Assembly: GCF_003935425.1 (NCBI RefSeq)
Contig: NZ_RHQN01000003.1
Span: 186,001-250,000 of the forward strand
Length of the DNA: 64,000 bases
From: Pseudomonas sp. v388
GTDB taxonomy: Bacteria; Pseudomonadota; Gammaproteobacteria; Pseudomonadales; Pseudomonadaceae
Reading direction: 5' to 3'
Below, in pieces: positions 35,394 through 42,978 of the stretch (its first letter is position 1; every line of letters begins with the position of its first letter). Below the pieces are notes generated by a model that was not told where the DNA came from, made no database searches, and was given only the letters and a program-made list of their open reading frames with translations. Position numbers and translations under genes: made by a program.

Positions 35394-37451
35394 ATGTACT
35401 ACTCGACCGAAGTTAAAGAAGCCGCCAAACGCCTGTTTCTGCGCCGCTACAAGGCCAAGGAAATTCAGGCGCAGCTCAACCTGCCCAACATCCGGATCGT
35501 CTATCACTGGATCCGCGTCGGGGGCTGGGAAGACATGCTCACTGACGAGGAACCGCTGACGGCGGTCAGTCGGCGTATCACCTTACTGCTGGAAAAAACC
35601 GACGTCCTCAGCAAGGGCGAGCTGGACGAACTCGACCGGCTGACGACCCTGCGCGAGCGGCTGGCGAAGCAATGCGTCAAGTCGGTGCCGGCGGCACCAG
35701 GTGCGCCGGCCAGCGAGGACGACGACAGCAGCGGCCGAAACGAGCCTGCCCGCAAACCGCGTGGCGGCCGAGGCGACAAGAGCGAGAAGAAGCGCGAGAA
35801 GAAGGCCAAGAACGACGTCAGCGGCCTCACTGAAGTCGACTTCCTGGATAAGTTCATCAGCCAGATGTTCGACTACCAGAAAGAGCTGTTCGAGGCCAAA
35901 CAGAACCCGCTGACGTGCCGGATCCGGAACATCCTCAAAAGTCGCCAGGTGGGGTTGACCTACTACTTCGCCGGGGAGGCGTTCATGGACGCCGTGCTGA
36001 CCGGCGACAACCAGGTGTTCTTGTCGGCCTCCCGGGCGCAGTCGGAGATCTTCCGCAGCTACATCATCGGATTTGCCCAGAAGTGGTTTGGCATCGAGCT
36101 GACCGGCAACCCGATCACCCTGAGCAACGGTGCCGAGCTGCGATTCCTGAGCACCAACAGCAGCACCGCCCAGGGCTACCATGGCCACGTCTACGTCGAC
36201 GAATATTTCTGGATCCGTGACTTCGAGAAACTGAGCACGGTGGCCAGCGCCATGGGCACCCACAAGAAGTGGCGCAAAACCTACTTCTCGACGCCCAGCG
36301 CTGTGTCGCACCAGGCGTATCCGTTCTGGACCGGCGAGGCCTTCCGCAACAGCAAGCGCGGCAAGAAAGCCGGCGGCGAGTGGCCGACCGAGGCGGCCTA
36401 CACGAAAGGCGCACTGTGCCCAGACGGTCAATGGCGCAAGACGATCACGCTGGACGATGCGATCGCCGGCGGGTGCGATCTGTTCGACATCGAGCAGCTG
36501 CAGTTGGAGTACGACGAAGACAAGTTTCAGCAGCTGTTCTACTGCAAGTTCATCGACAGCACGCAGAGCGCTTTCGGCCTCAAGGACCTGGAGCGCTGTT
36601 ACTCCGACCTTACGTTGTGGGACGACTACAACCCCGAACTGGACCGCCCGTTCGGCAACAGTCCGGTCTGGCTCGGCTACGACCCGAGCCGGACCCGCGA
36701 CGATGCCACCTGCGTGGTGGTTGCGCCGCCGCTCGAACCGGGGGCCAAGTTCCGGATCCTGGAAAAGCACAGTTGGCGAGGGACGTCGTTCACTCATCAG
36801 GCCGCCCAGGTCAAAAAGCTCACCGAGCGCTTCAACGTCCAGCATATCGGCATCGACATCACCGGCGTGGGCTACGGCGTATTCGACCTGGTGCGGGACT
36901 TCTACGCGAAGGTCACACCGATCCACTACAGCCTTGAGGCCAAGAACACGCTGGTGCTCAAGGCCCAGGACACGATCCAGGGCAGCCGCATCGAGTGGGA
37001 TGCCGGCTGGACGGATATCGCCCAGGCGTTCCTGACCATCAAGCGCGGCACCACCAACGGTGGCCAGATCACCTACAGCGCCAGCCGCACGGAAGCCACC
37101 GGCCACGCCGATATCGCCTGGGCAATCATGCATGCCCTGGCCAACGAACCCTTGAACACGAACAAGCGGCGTCGTAGCCGCTACCTCATGAGCGGAAGCA
37201 ATGCCCAATCGACGCAAAAAACACCAGGTCAGACAGCAGGCCCCACAGCAGCAGCCCGTCCGGTCGTTCACGTTCGGCGAGCCGGAGCAGGTCCTGAGCG
37301 GCAACATCGGCGAGTACGTGGGGGTGTTCCCCAGCGACGACGGCAAGATCTACAAGCCGCCGGTGTCGCGGGCGGGCCTGGCCAAGCTGCTGCGTGCCAA
37401 CGCGCACCACGGCGCAATCCCCAAATTCAAGCGCAACCTGCTGCTGCGTGA
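35394..37451 (+). CDS. Terminase large subunit (gpP-like) with C-terminal extension
   Basis: A packaging ATPase/nuclease. N-terminal HTH (YKAKEIQAQLNLPNIRIVYHWI), ATPase segment after SRQVGLTYYF (degenerate Walker A, residues ~185), Walker B region HVYVDEYFWI, and nuclease acidic residues in WLGYDPSRTRDDATCVVV. Family length is about 590 residues and the conserved part ends near ALANEPLNTNKRRRSRYLMSG (residue ~600), but the frame stays open to 37451 (685 residues), overlapping the portal gene by 251 bases with Arg/Ala/Gly-rich sequence that is clearly a frame shadow of the portal gene. ATG 35394 (MYYSTEVKEAAKRLF) chosen by similarity. Confidence 0.9.
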   Translation: MYYSTEVKEAAKRLFLRRYKAKEIQAQLNLPNIRIVYHWIRVGGWEDMLTDEEPLTAVSRRITLLLEKTDVLSKGELDELDRLTTLRERLAKQCVKSVPAAPGAPASEDDDSSGRNEPARKPRGGRGDKSEKKREKKAKNDVSGLTEVDFLDKFISQMFDYQKELFEAKQNPLTCRIRNILKSRQVGLTYYFAGEAFMDAVLTGDNQVFLSASRAQSEIFRSYIIGFAQKWFGIELTGNPITLSNGAELRFLSTNSSTAQGYHGHVYVDEYFWIRDFEKLSTVASAMGTHKKWRKTYFSTPSAVSHQAYPFWTGEAFRNSKRGKKAGGEWPTEAAYTKGALCPDGQWRKTITLDDAIAGGCDLFDIEQLQLEYDEDKFQQLFYCKFIDSTQSAFGLKDLERCYSDLTLWDDYNPELDRPFGNSPVWLGYDPSRTRDDATCVVVAPPLEPGAKFRILEKHSWRGTSFTHQAAQVKKLTERFNVQHIGIDITGVGYGVFDLVRDFYAKVTPIHYSLEAKNTLVLKAQDTIQGSRIEWDAGWTDIAQAFLTIKRGTTNGGQITYSASRTEATGHADIAWAIMHALANEPLNTNKRRRSRYLMSGSNAQSTQKTPGQTAGPTAAARPVVHVRRAGAGPERQHRRVRGGVPQRRRQDLQAAGVAGGPGQAAACQRAPRRNPQIQAQPAAA

Positions 37452-38232
37452 GTTCGTCCCGTCAGCCGGCTGCAGCGCCCAGACCATGGGCCGTGCGGGA
37501 CTGGACTACATGGTGTTCGGCGAGGCGTATCTCTATCGCAACCGCAGCGCGTTCGGCGAAGTCCTGGAGCTGGAGCACCTGCCCGCCATCAACATGCGCG
37601 TGAAGGTCGGCGGTGGGTACGTGATGCTGCTGCCCGACAACGAGGAAATGGAATTCGACCAGGAGGAGATCGAGCACGTCATGGATTACGACGTGGAGCA
37701 GAATATCTACGGGATCCCGGACTATCTCGGCGGCCTGCAGGCGCTGCTGCTCAATGAGGCGGCAACACTTTTTCGCCGCCGGTACTACAGCAATGGAGCC
37801 CACGCCGGATACATCTTCTACACCAATGATCCGGACATGACCGAGGAAGACGAAGATGAGCTGCGCGCCCAGATCAGCTCCAGCAAGGGCGTGGGCAACT
37901 TCCGGTCAATGTTCGTCAACATTCCCAACGGCAAGGAAAACGCCATCCAGATCATCCCGGTGGGTGACTTTCAGGCCAAGGACGAGTTGGAGAAGGTCAA
38001 GAACATCACGCGAAACGACGTCATCGCGGCGTGGCGCATGAACCCTGCCCTCGCCGGCATCATTCCGGAGAACAGCGCGGGATTCGGCGACATCGAGAAG
38101 ATCGATCGCGTGTACACCAGCAACGAAATCAGGCCGATCTGCCAGCTGTTTGACCAGGCAAATCAGTGCCTACGCCAAGACAGAAGATTCAGCTGGAGAC
38201 CGGTGCCAACTCAAGCAGAAAGCACTGTATAA
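37201..38232 (+). CDS. Portal protein (gpQ-like)
   Basis: A 343-residue portal subunit of the PBSX/P2 gpQ family, forming the dodecameric DNA channel. Features: FTFGEPEQVLSGN near the start, GLDYMVFGEAYLYRNRS, YGIPDYLGGLQALLLNEAATLFRRRYYSNGAHAGYIFY and NDVIAAWRMNPALAGIIPENSAGFGDIEK. Its start lies inside the 3' part of the terminase frame. Same P-then-Q order as P2. Confidence 0.95.
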   Translation: MPNRRKKHQVRQQAPQQQPVRSFTFGEPEQVLSGNIGEYVGVFPSDDGKIYKPPVSRAGLAKLLRANAHHGAIPKFKRNLLLREFVPSAGCSAQTMGRAGLDYMVFGEAYLYRNRSAFGEVLELEHLPAINMRVKVGGGYVMLLPDNEEMEFDQEEIEHVMDYDVEQNIYGIPDYLGGLQALLLNEAATLFRRRYYSNGAHAGYIFYTNDPDMTEEDEDELRAQISSSKGVGNFRSMFVNIPNGKENAIQIIPVGDFQAKDELEKVKNITRNDVIAAWRMNPALAGIIPENSAGFGDIEKIDRVYTSNEIRPICQLFDQANQCLRQDRRFSWRPVPTQAESTV

Positions 38233-38306
38233 AACACCAGAATCCAGGGTGTTTCACTTGAAAATGTGGCAAAATGCTGCCATGTAAAAGAACGACGGAG
38301 GGGCCA

Positions 38307-38582
38307 ATGCGCGTCTACTGCACAGCCTGCAATAGCAAAGGAAAAATCAGCTCCAGCAGGGAACAAACCAAGGGCTTCACCAAGCTGTATTGCTTGTGCC
38401 TGAACCCCGAATGCGGACACACCTGGGTCGCCCACCTGACCTTCTCGCACTCGCTCAACGCTCCCGTTCGCAGGCTCGACACCCTGGAGGTTGACGATCG
38501 TCTGCTCGACCAGCTGCGCGACATGACGCCAGCGCAGAAGCAACAACTAATCGCCCAACTCGGACAGCAGCCGGGAATCTGA
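38307..38582 (+). CDS. ogr: Ogr/Delta-type late transcription activator
   Basis: A 91-residue zinc finger protein with C5-x2-C8-x22-C31-x4-C36, exactly the Ogr/Delta spacing. Such proteins bind upstream of late promoters and contact the alpha subunit of RNA polymerase to turn on head, tail and lysis genes. ATG 38307 follows GGAGGGG. Unlike P2, where ogr is near att, it lies directly after the portal gene. Upstream there is an AAACACC/GGTGTTT inverted repeat. Confidence 0.92.
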   Translation: MRVYCTACNSKGKISSSREQTKGFTKLYCLCLNPECGHTWVAHLTFSHSLNAPVRRLDTLEVDDRLLDQLRDMTPAQKQQLIAQLGQQPGI

Positions 38583-39247
38583 CTCGTCTGCTGATTCTGC
38601 CGCTCCACGCGTCGTGACGCCTGCCTAGAATCTTCCCACGCACCACCGCCTACATGCCTGCACAGCAGGCATATAAGCCGCCTCCCCTATCTCAGTTGAC
38701 GGACCGCAATAGCGGCGCGGCGGAACCCGCGCAGCGGCCGGTTGTCTGACAAACCCGCACCCGAAAATTCCGGCTGCGCCTCCGCGCTTGGCCCGCGTGC
38801 GCCGGCGGCAAGATTTCGACTGCACCTCGGCGCGCTCAATTACCGCTCTTCGCCCCCCGGACTGCCTGCACATGGTGCAGGTGATCCGGGGATGGGTGCA
38901 GGGCACTGCCCTGCCGCTGGTGCGGGCGCGCAGCCCGCGATCCTCTAGAAAGCTGAGCGTAGCGAGCTGAGCCCTTGGGCGAAGGCATCATCTTGTACCC
39001 AACACTGCGGCCTCCCAGAACACACCGTAAGTCTCTTTTTATACCCATCGGGGTTGCTGGAGGGGGTTTAAAATTCCATTTAATTCAAATGCTTTACGGT
39101 TGCTCGGTGCTTCCGCCGGCGGAGCGAGAAAATGACGCTGGAAAATAGACGCACGGGTGGCGTTTTGCCGGTACAACCAGCAGCGGTAGGCGAGTGAAAG
39201 GGGTTTTTGGAGCTGCCAGACGTGGTCTGGCCTCGCAGGGGATGCGA
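38583..39247. other. 665-base non-coding region: candidate replication origin and cos
   Basis: No supported gene. It is GC-rich with several hairpins (ATGCCTG-CACAG-CAGGCAT near 38653-38671; GCAGGGCA-C-TGCCCTGC near 38898-38914; TTCCGCCGGCGGAG near 39113; CCAGAC-GTG-GTCTGG near 39218) and one marked AT-rich block (about 39067-39100). It lies immediately downstream of the RepA-like gene, where IncFII-type origins lie relative to repA, and downstream of the portal gene, where P2-type cos sites lie. Both assignments are by position only. Confidence 0.4.
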
Positions 39248-40156
39248 TTAACTAAGCGGGGGGGTCTTGCCGATCTTGGTTAAGAGTCGATCCATGAGGG
39301 CTGACGGCTTCACAGCGCCTCGATCGTGCTGTCTGGGTGGCTCTGGCCCACGTGAAATCTCAGATGGTGATGCCGGGGCCGGCAGGTCGTTCTGCGCTGC
39401 TTTGCGAGCTTCGCTGTTCTCCCAGTTCCGCCGCGACTTCTCGCGTCTCAGTTGCTCCAGGGAAGCGCGTTCTTGTCGAGCCATACGAATATCACCAACC
39501 TGGCGCAGCTCTTTTTCACGCTTTTTATTCGCAGCTTTTTTTGCTCGATACCACAAGTACCGCAGACCAAGGTCTGCGAAAAATTGTTCGGTCAGGCGGA
39601 TCAAAACTCGCGTGCGGACCAAATTCAGACCGGCCGCGTCCTTCTCGTCGAGGCGGACGCGTTCGATCCGGCGATAGGCGTAGCCTACTGTCTCAAGACT
39701 GTGGATCAAACGATTGAACGCCGGCGCAGACACGCCGCTGTCTTCTGCAATGCCGCATTGAGTGTTCAGAAAGTATTCACCCCGCTCGACATCAAGCCAG
39801 CCCAATACGCCCGTGGCCAGGTCCAAACGCAGCAGGATCTGCTCGCACGTCTTGGCCAGTGCATCAAACTTCTCAGACCGCGTCCGGCGACTGCCGTGGA
39901 GGGTGTCCAGGGCACGCAAATACTGGCCTCGTAGCTCGGGTGCTTGGCTAAGCCGTGCGAACGCCATACGCAGAAGCGGGTTTTTGCGCTGTTCAGCGGT
40001 TAGCGTTCGCTTCTCACGATATCGCTCGGGCCGGATCGGCGCACGCAGCGCTGAGTGAGGATCCTTCTTGTCGCGACGCACAGCAGTAGGCCGGCTCTTA
40101 ACTGGGCCGGCCTTGCGATTGGTGCGCGGGGCGCTGTTCTTATCCAGGGAATTCAC
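39248..40156 (-). CDS. RepA-like replication initiator (IncFII plasmid type)
   Basis: A 302-residue basic protein. A central winged-helix-like region (QILLRLDLATGVLGWLDVERGEYFLNTQCGIAEDSGVSAPAFNRLIHSLETVGYAYRRIE, split here only for reading) followed by RVLIRLTEQFFADLGL and a long Lys/Arg-rich helix resembles the organisation of IncFII RepA initiators (ITRATRALTFLSELGLI ... RERFRSY...KRARARRDADRERQ). No rolling-circle Tyr motif of P2 gpA is seen, and no other replication gene exists in the prophage. It is the last gene of the early leftward operon after Cro. Family assignment is by eye. Confidence 0.6.
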   Translation of the reverse strand: MNSLDKNSAPRTNRKAGPVKSRPTAVRRDKKDPHSALRAPIRPERYREKRTLTAEQRKNPLLRMAFARLSQAPELRGQYLRALDTLHGSRRTRSEKFDALAKTCEQILLRLDLATGVLGWLDVERGEYFLNTQCGIAEDSGVSAPAFNRLIHSLETVGYAYRRIERVRLDEKDAAGLNLVRTRVLIRLTEQFFADLGLRYLWYRAKKAANKKREKELRQVGDIRMARQERASLEQLRREKSRRNWENSEARKAAQNDLPAPASPSEISRGPEPPRQHDRGAVKPSALMDRLLTKIGKTPPLS

Positions 40157-40785
40157 TATCGCGTTTTCACCTGGTGCAGTACTGGGGATGCAGACTGCTT
40201 CTGCAGTACTGCCTCGGCACGCAGCCGCAGCTCGCAGCTACGCGCTTCGACGGACAGCAGACGCTCAACAAATTCTGGAAGGGAGTTCAAGTCCTCGACG
40301 TCAATCCGACCGTCCTCAAGGATCTCGCTGCCGAGCTGCACAACGCTGCCGAGCCTGGAAACTAGCAGGCCGAAGGCACCTACCGGGTTACCATCGCCAT
40401 CAACCTGGCGCGCGCCGGTCAGGCCATGGCGGCTTGCCAGCTCATTGACGCAGCATTCATGGAACTCGCCAGTCAATGACTGGACCCATGCCTCCTCGAT
40501 CCAGCTAGGCAGGTCCACCTCACCACTTAACCACCGGCTCACCCGGCGCAGCCATGCTCCCGATGCTCGCAGGAACTCCGTAGTGTCATTGCCAAGGGCC
40601 AACTTATCGAAGTCTGGCACGTCCTTACCGGTGGCCTTCTCGGGAATCAATATGTGCAGATTGCTGCTCAGCGCCTGGGCGAAGTCGTCCTGGCTGAAAC
40701 CGGTCCGCACGATCATATCTGCGGCATGGGCAACCAAGACTTGATCACGGGAGATCGACAGCTGTCCGGGGTTAGACGTGTTCAT
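40156..40785 (-). CDS. Early prophage protein of unknown function
   Basis: A 209-residue acidic helical protein. Residues 7-60 (ISRDQVLVAHAADMIVRTGFSQDDFAQALSSNLHILIPEKATG) could form an HTH-like bundle. It lies between the Cro-like gene (four-base overlap) and the RepA-like gene (one-base overlap), so it is expressed early under the CI-repressed promoter and may help replication or its control. No family recognised. Confidence 0.75.
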   Translation of the reverse strand: MNTSNPGQLSISRDQVLVAHAADMIVRTGFSQDDFAQALSSNLHILIPEKATGKDVPDFDKLALGNDTTEFLRASGAWLRRVSRWLSGEVDLPSWIEEAWVQSLTGEFHECCVNELASRHGLTGARQVDGDGNPVGAFGLLVSRLGSVVQLGSEILEDGRIDVEDLNSLPEFVERLLSVEARSCELRLRAEAVLQKQSASPVLHQVKTR

Positions 40786-41012
40786 GCGGCGCTGCTGCTA
40801 TTAGCTTGGACAGACGCCGGGTCATCTTGGGCATTGGACGGGAATGGACGCACCTCAGAAGCTACGCAACTACCATCATCAGCGACGGTGACTTCAATGT
40901 TGCGACCCATTTTTAAGGCTTTTGCAATAGATGCGGGTTTGACGCCAAGAGCGCGAGCAACCCGGGCCTGCCCGACCTTCCTGACGAAATCTCTCAACGA
41001 TATTTGTTCCAC
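40782..41012 (-). CDS. Cro-like repressor
   Basis: A 76-residue DNA-binding protein: residues 6-34 (LRDFVRKVGQARVARALGVKPASIAKAL) form a helix-turn-helix typical of Cro proteins, followed by a beta strand and a disordered tail. Divergent from the CI-type gene with shared operators between them, it is the expected lytic-side switch protein and first gene of the early operon. Confidence 0.85.
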   Translation of the reverse strand: MEQISLRDFVRKVGQARVARALGVKPASIAKALKMGRNIEVTVADDGSCVASEVRPFPSNAQDDPASVQANSSSAA

Positions 41013-41043
41013 GGCTCTACACCTCTGGGTCTGCGAAGCCCGG

Positions 41044-41072
41044 ATATTAGCCTATGGCTTTTATTGGATCAA
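41044..41072 (-). promoter_or_regulatory. Early leftward promoter (PR-like) for the Cro-like gene
   Basis: Minus strand: TTGATC (plus coordinates 41067-41072), 17-base spacer, TAATAT (41044-41049). Operator site AGCCTATGGCT fills the spacer, so repressor binding would directly block polymerase. Confidence 0.75.
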
Positions 41073-41149
41073 GATAAATACGCCACAGGCTTACACAGCG
41101 ATCCTAACTCCGACGCCATTGGCGAACCCAAAAGCGTTAGCCTACGGCT
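41049..41149. promoter_or_regulatory. Four-site operator region of the lysogeny switch
   Basis: Four short palindromes with a GCC-N3-GGC core: AGCCTATGGCT (41049-41059), CGCCACAGGCT (41081-41091), CGCCATTGGCG (41114-41124), AGCCTACGGCT (41139-41149). Centres are 32, 33 and 25 bases apart, close to whole helical turns for the first two. The first lies in the Cro-side promoter and the last touches the -10 box of the repressor promoter. Confidence 0.75.
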
Positions 41150-41155
41150 TATAAT
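41127..41155 (+). promoter_or_regulatory. Repressor promoter with consensus -10, leaderless transcript expected
   Basis: TATAAT (41150-41155) ends six bases before the ATG at 41162, so transcription should start at or next to the start codon, as for lambda cI from PRM. The -35 position (41127-41132) has no good match, suggesting activation by the bound repressor. Confidence 0.7.
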
Positions 41156-41161
41156 CCACAA

Positions 41162-41866
41162 ATGACCTATACGAAAAAACCCCTTACAGACGCTCTGCGT
41201 GCTGAGTGCGAAGCAGCTAACGCCCTTTTCCTCGCGAAAAAAAATGAGCTGAAATTGACGCAGCGGCAGATCGCCGAGGCCGCAGGAATCACCCCCGTAT
41301 CCGTCAACCAGTACCTGCGGGGCATAAATCCTCTGAATGCGCGCTTCGCAGCTGTACTGGCAAAGATGATTCAGGAGCCCATTGAAAGCTTCAGCCCTCG
41401 CTTGGCTTCTGAGATCGCGGAGATGGCGAACGTCAGCCCGATGGTGCAGCCACGCAGGGAGGCCACCGAGTACCCGTTGATCACCTGGGTAGATGCCGGG
41501 GCAGGCATTGAATCATCGGCGACCTATCCCACAGGTGTGGCAGATGAATGGCTGAGTTCGACGGAGAATGCTGGGCCTAAAGGCTACTGGCTGAGGGTCA
41601 AGGGGAAATCAATGACCTCGGAGACGCCACCTACCTTTCCCGAGGGCACCCCCATTCTGATCCGCCCGGAAGGCTTCGATGTCATCAGCGGGAAGTTCTA
41701 TGTTGCACGCAACACGGTCAGTGGTGAAACCACGTTTAAGCAGTACATAATGGATGCTGGGGTCGGTTACCTGGTGCCGCTTAATCCCAGCTATCAGCCG
41801 GTTGTGCTGGACGGGAGCTGGGAAATCATAGGCCGTGCGATTGACGCCAAGATCACCGGCATGTAA
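41162..41866 (+). CDS. CI-type repressor with S24 self-cleavage domain
   Basis: A 234-residue repressor. N-terminal HTH (KLTQRQIAEAAGITPVSVNQYL, residues 31-52) and C-terminal LexA-like S24 peptidase: cleavage site A112-G113, nucleophile S150 (VKGKSM) and general base K193 (TTFKQY). All catalytic residues are present, so RecA-stimulated self-cleavage after DNA damage should induce the prophage. No ribosome site is present because the transcript is probably leaderless. Confidence 0.93.
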   Translation: MTYTKKPLTDALRAECEAANALFLAKKNELKLTQRQIAEAAGITPVSVNQYLRGINPLNARFAAVLAKMIQEPIESFSPRLASEIAEMANVSPMVQPRREATEYPLITWVDAGAGIESSATYPTGVADEWLSSTENAGPKGYWLRVKGKSMTSETPPTFPEGTPILIRPEGFDVISGKFYVARNTVSGETTFKQYIMDAGVGYLVPLNPSYQPVVLDGSWEIIGRAIDAKITGM

Positions 41867-41881
41867 GCGGAAAACTCAATT

Positions 41882-42430
41882 ATGATTTCTCAGGCACCAT
41901 CCCCGGACTCCCCATATGTAATCGAGTTCTGCCGTTCAATAGTCCAGGACCAATCTCCCCTCGTTATCCCTCATAAACCGTTGACCGGCGAGCCAATCGG
42001 TGAAAGTTTCTACACTGTCCCAAAGCATGTTGTCGCTCATAAGGGAAAACAGCTGAACGGCTGGGCCATTTGGCAAGTCGCCGATCTTTACATCGAAGCT
42101 GAGTTCCACGCTGTCTGGCAGAACACTGAGGGGGCGTTGATTGACATCACCCCCCACTGGACCGAGCATGAGTCCATCCTGTTCCTCCCTGAGCCTGGCC
42201 GTGAATATGGCAGAAGAAACATCGATAGCGTGAGACACCCTCTTACTGACGACCTGGACGTGGTTAGGTTTCTTTACCTCGCCAAAAGGCGTTTTGATAT
42301 AATGAACAAGGGTGACCTGGCCTATCAGTTTGGAGATATCGAACTTCCTGCCCGCTCGCTCCGGGAAGTTCGGAAAATATATAAGGAGATGATGCAGCTT
42401 CAACACAGACTTACTCTCCGCTACGCGTAG
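41882..42430 (+). CDS. Lysogeny-operon protein of unknown function
   Basis: A 182-residue soluble protein 15 bases after the repressor stop, same strand, so probably expressed in the lysogen. Contains NGWAIWQVADLYIEAEFHAVWQNTEGALIDITPHW, a distinctive conserved-looking block, and a charged helical C-terminus. No family function known to me. Genes in this position often protect the lysogen (superinfection exclusion or anti-phage defence), but that is inference. Its stop codon lies in a perfect 14-base palindrome (42419-42432). Confidence 0.75.
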   Translation: MISQAPSPDSPYVIEFCRSIVQDQSPLVIPHKPLTGEPIGESFYTVPKHVVAHKGKQLNGWAIWQVADLYIEAEFHAVWQNTEGALIDITPHWTEHESILFLPEPGREYGRRNIDSVRHPLTDDLDVVRFLYLAKRRFDIMNKGDLAYQFGDIELPARSLREVRKIYKEMMQLQHRLTLRYA

Positions 42431-42474
42431 CGTTTGACCGGTAGTCTTGGCTTTATAGATAAAAGTCTTCACCG

Positions 42475-42756
42475 TCAGTCATCCTGCGCACGGCTTGAAC
42501 TTACCGTCACCCCTCCAGGGGGTGCGCTATGCACAACAATGTGCCCCTGCCCAATTTTGAAATTCTTGATAACGGCGACGCACACGTTCCACGCCTCGCG
42601 GGCTACAGCGTCGCCAGCCTCAACCACGTTTCCCTGGTCATCGATGATCGCTAAACGCGCCGGACGGCCATCCGCTGTTGAGAATTGGTAACCGCTGGTG
42701 ACGTTCGCAGCGATACGGCCGTTTTCCAGGGTGCCTGTCTTTGGAATACCGATCAT
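42475..42756 (-). CDS. Prophage protein of unknown function (operon gene 4)
   Basis: A 93-residue beta-rich protein (IPKTGTLENGRIAANVTSGYQFSTADGRPARLAIIDDQGNV). Overlaps the preceding gene by four bases (ATGA). Last gene of the leftward operon that begins at 44616; convergent with the lysogeny-strand gene. No motif recognised. Confidence 0.7.
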   Translation of the reverse strand: MIGIPKTGTLENGRIAANVTSGYQFSTADGRPARLAIIDDQGNVVEAGDAVAREAWNVCVAVIKNFKIGQGHIVVHSAPPGGVTVSSSRAQDD

Positions 42757-42971
42757 GGCCGTGCTCCGTGTTCTACTGAGTCTGCATATTTATTTACGAT
42801 AAGTGCGATCGTGTTGGCGTGCGACGATCGATCAATTTGGGCGCTGTCGATAGCCCGCCAGTTCTCCAAACGAATCGCGGTATCAATTTCCAAGTTCGCG
42901 GTCCTCCAGCCTGACACGCTGCGAGAAAGCATTTGTTTATCCTGCTCTGAAAATTCGAAATTCATGGCCAT
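42753..42971 (-). CDS. Small prophage protein of unknown function (operon gene 3)
   Basis: A 72-residue soluble protein (FEFSEQDKQMLSRSVSGWRTANLEIDTAIRLENWR) with strong ribosome site GAGGAGG four bases before the ATG. Seven bases after the membrane protein gene, so cotranscribed. No motif recognised. Confidence 0.7.
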   Translation of the reverse strand: MAMNFEFSEQDKQMLSRSVSGWRTANLEIDTAIRLENWRAIDSAQIDRSSHANTIALIVNKYADSVEHGARP

Positions 42972-42978
42972 GCCCTCC

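Noticed and set aside
35583-37346. Open frame of 587 codons antisense to the terminase gene
   Set aside because: Shadow frame; the plus strand encodes a clear terminase.
38742-39048. Short open frames in the region after the Ogr-type gene
   Set aside because: Overlapping frames on both strands in hairpin-rich sequence, none with a ribosome site or recognisable protein.
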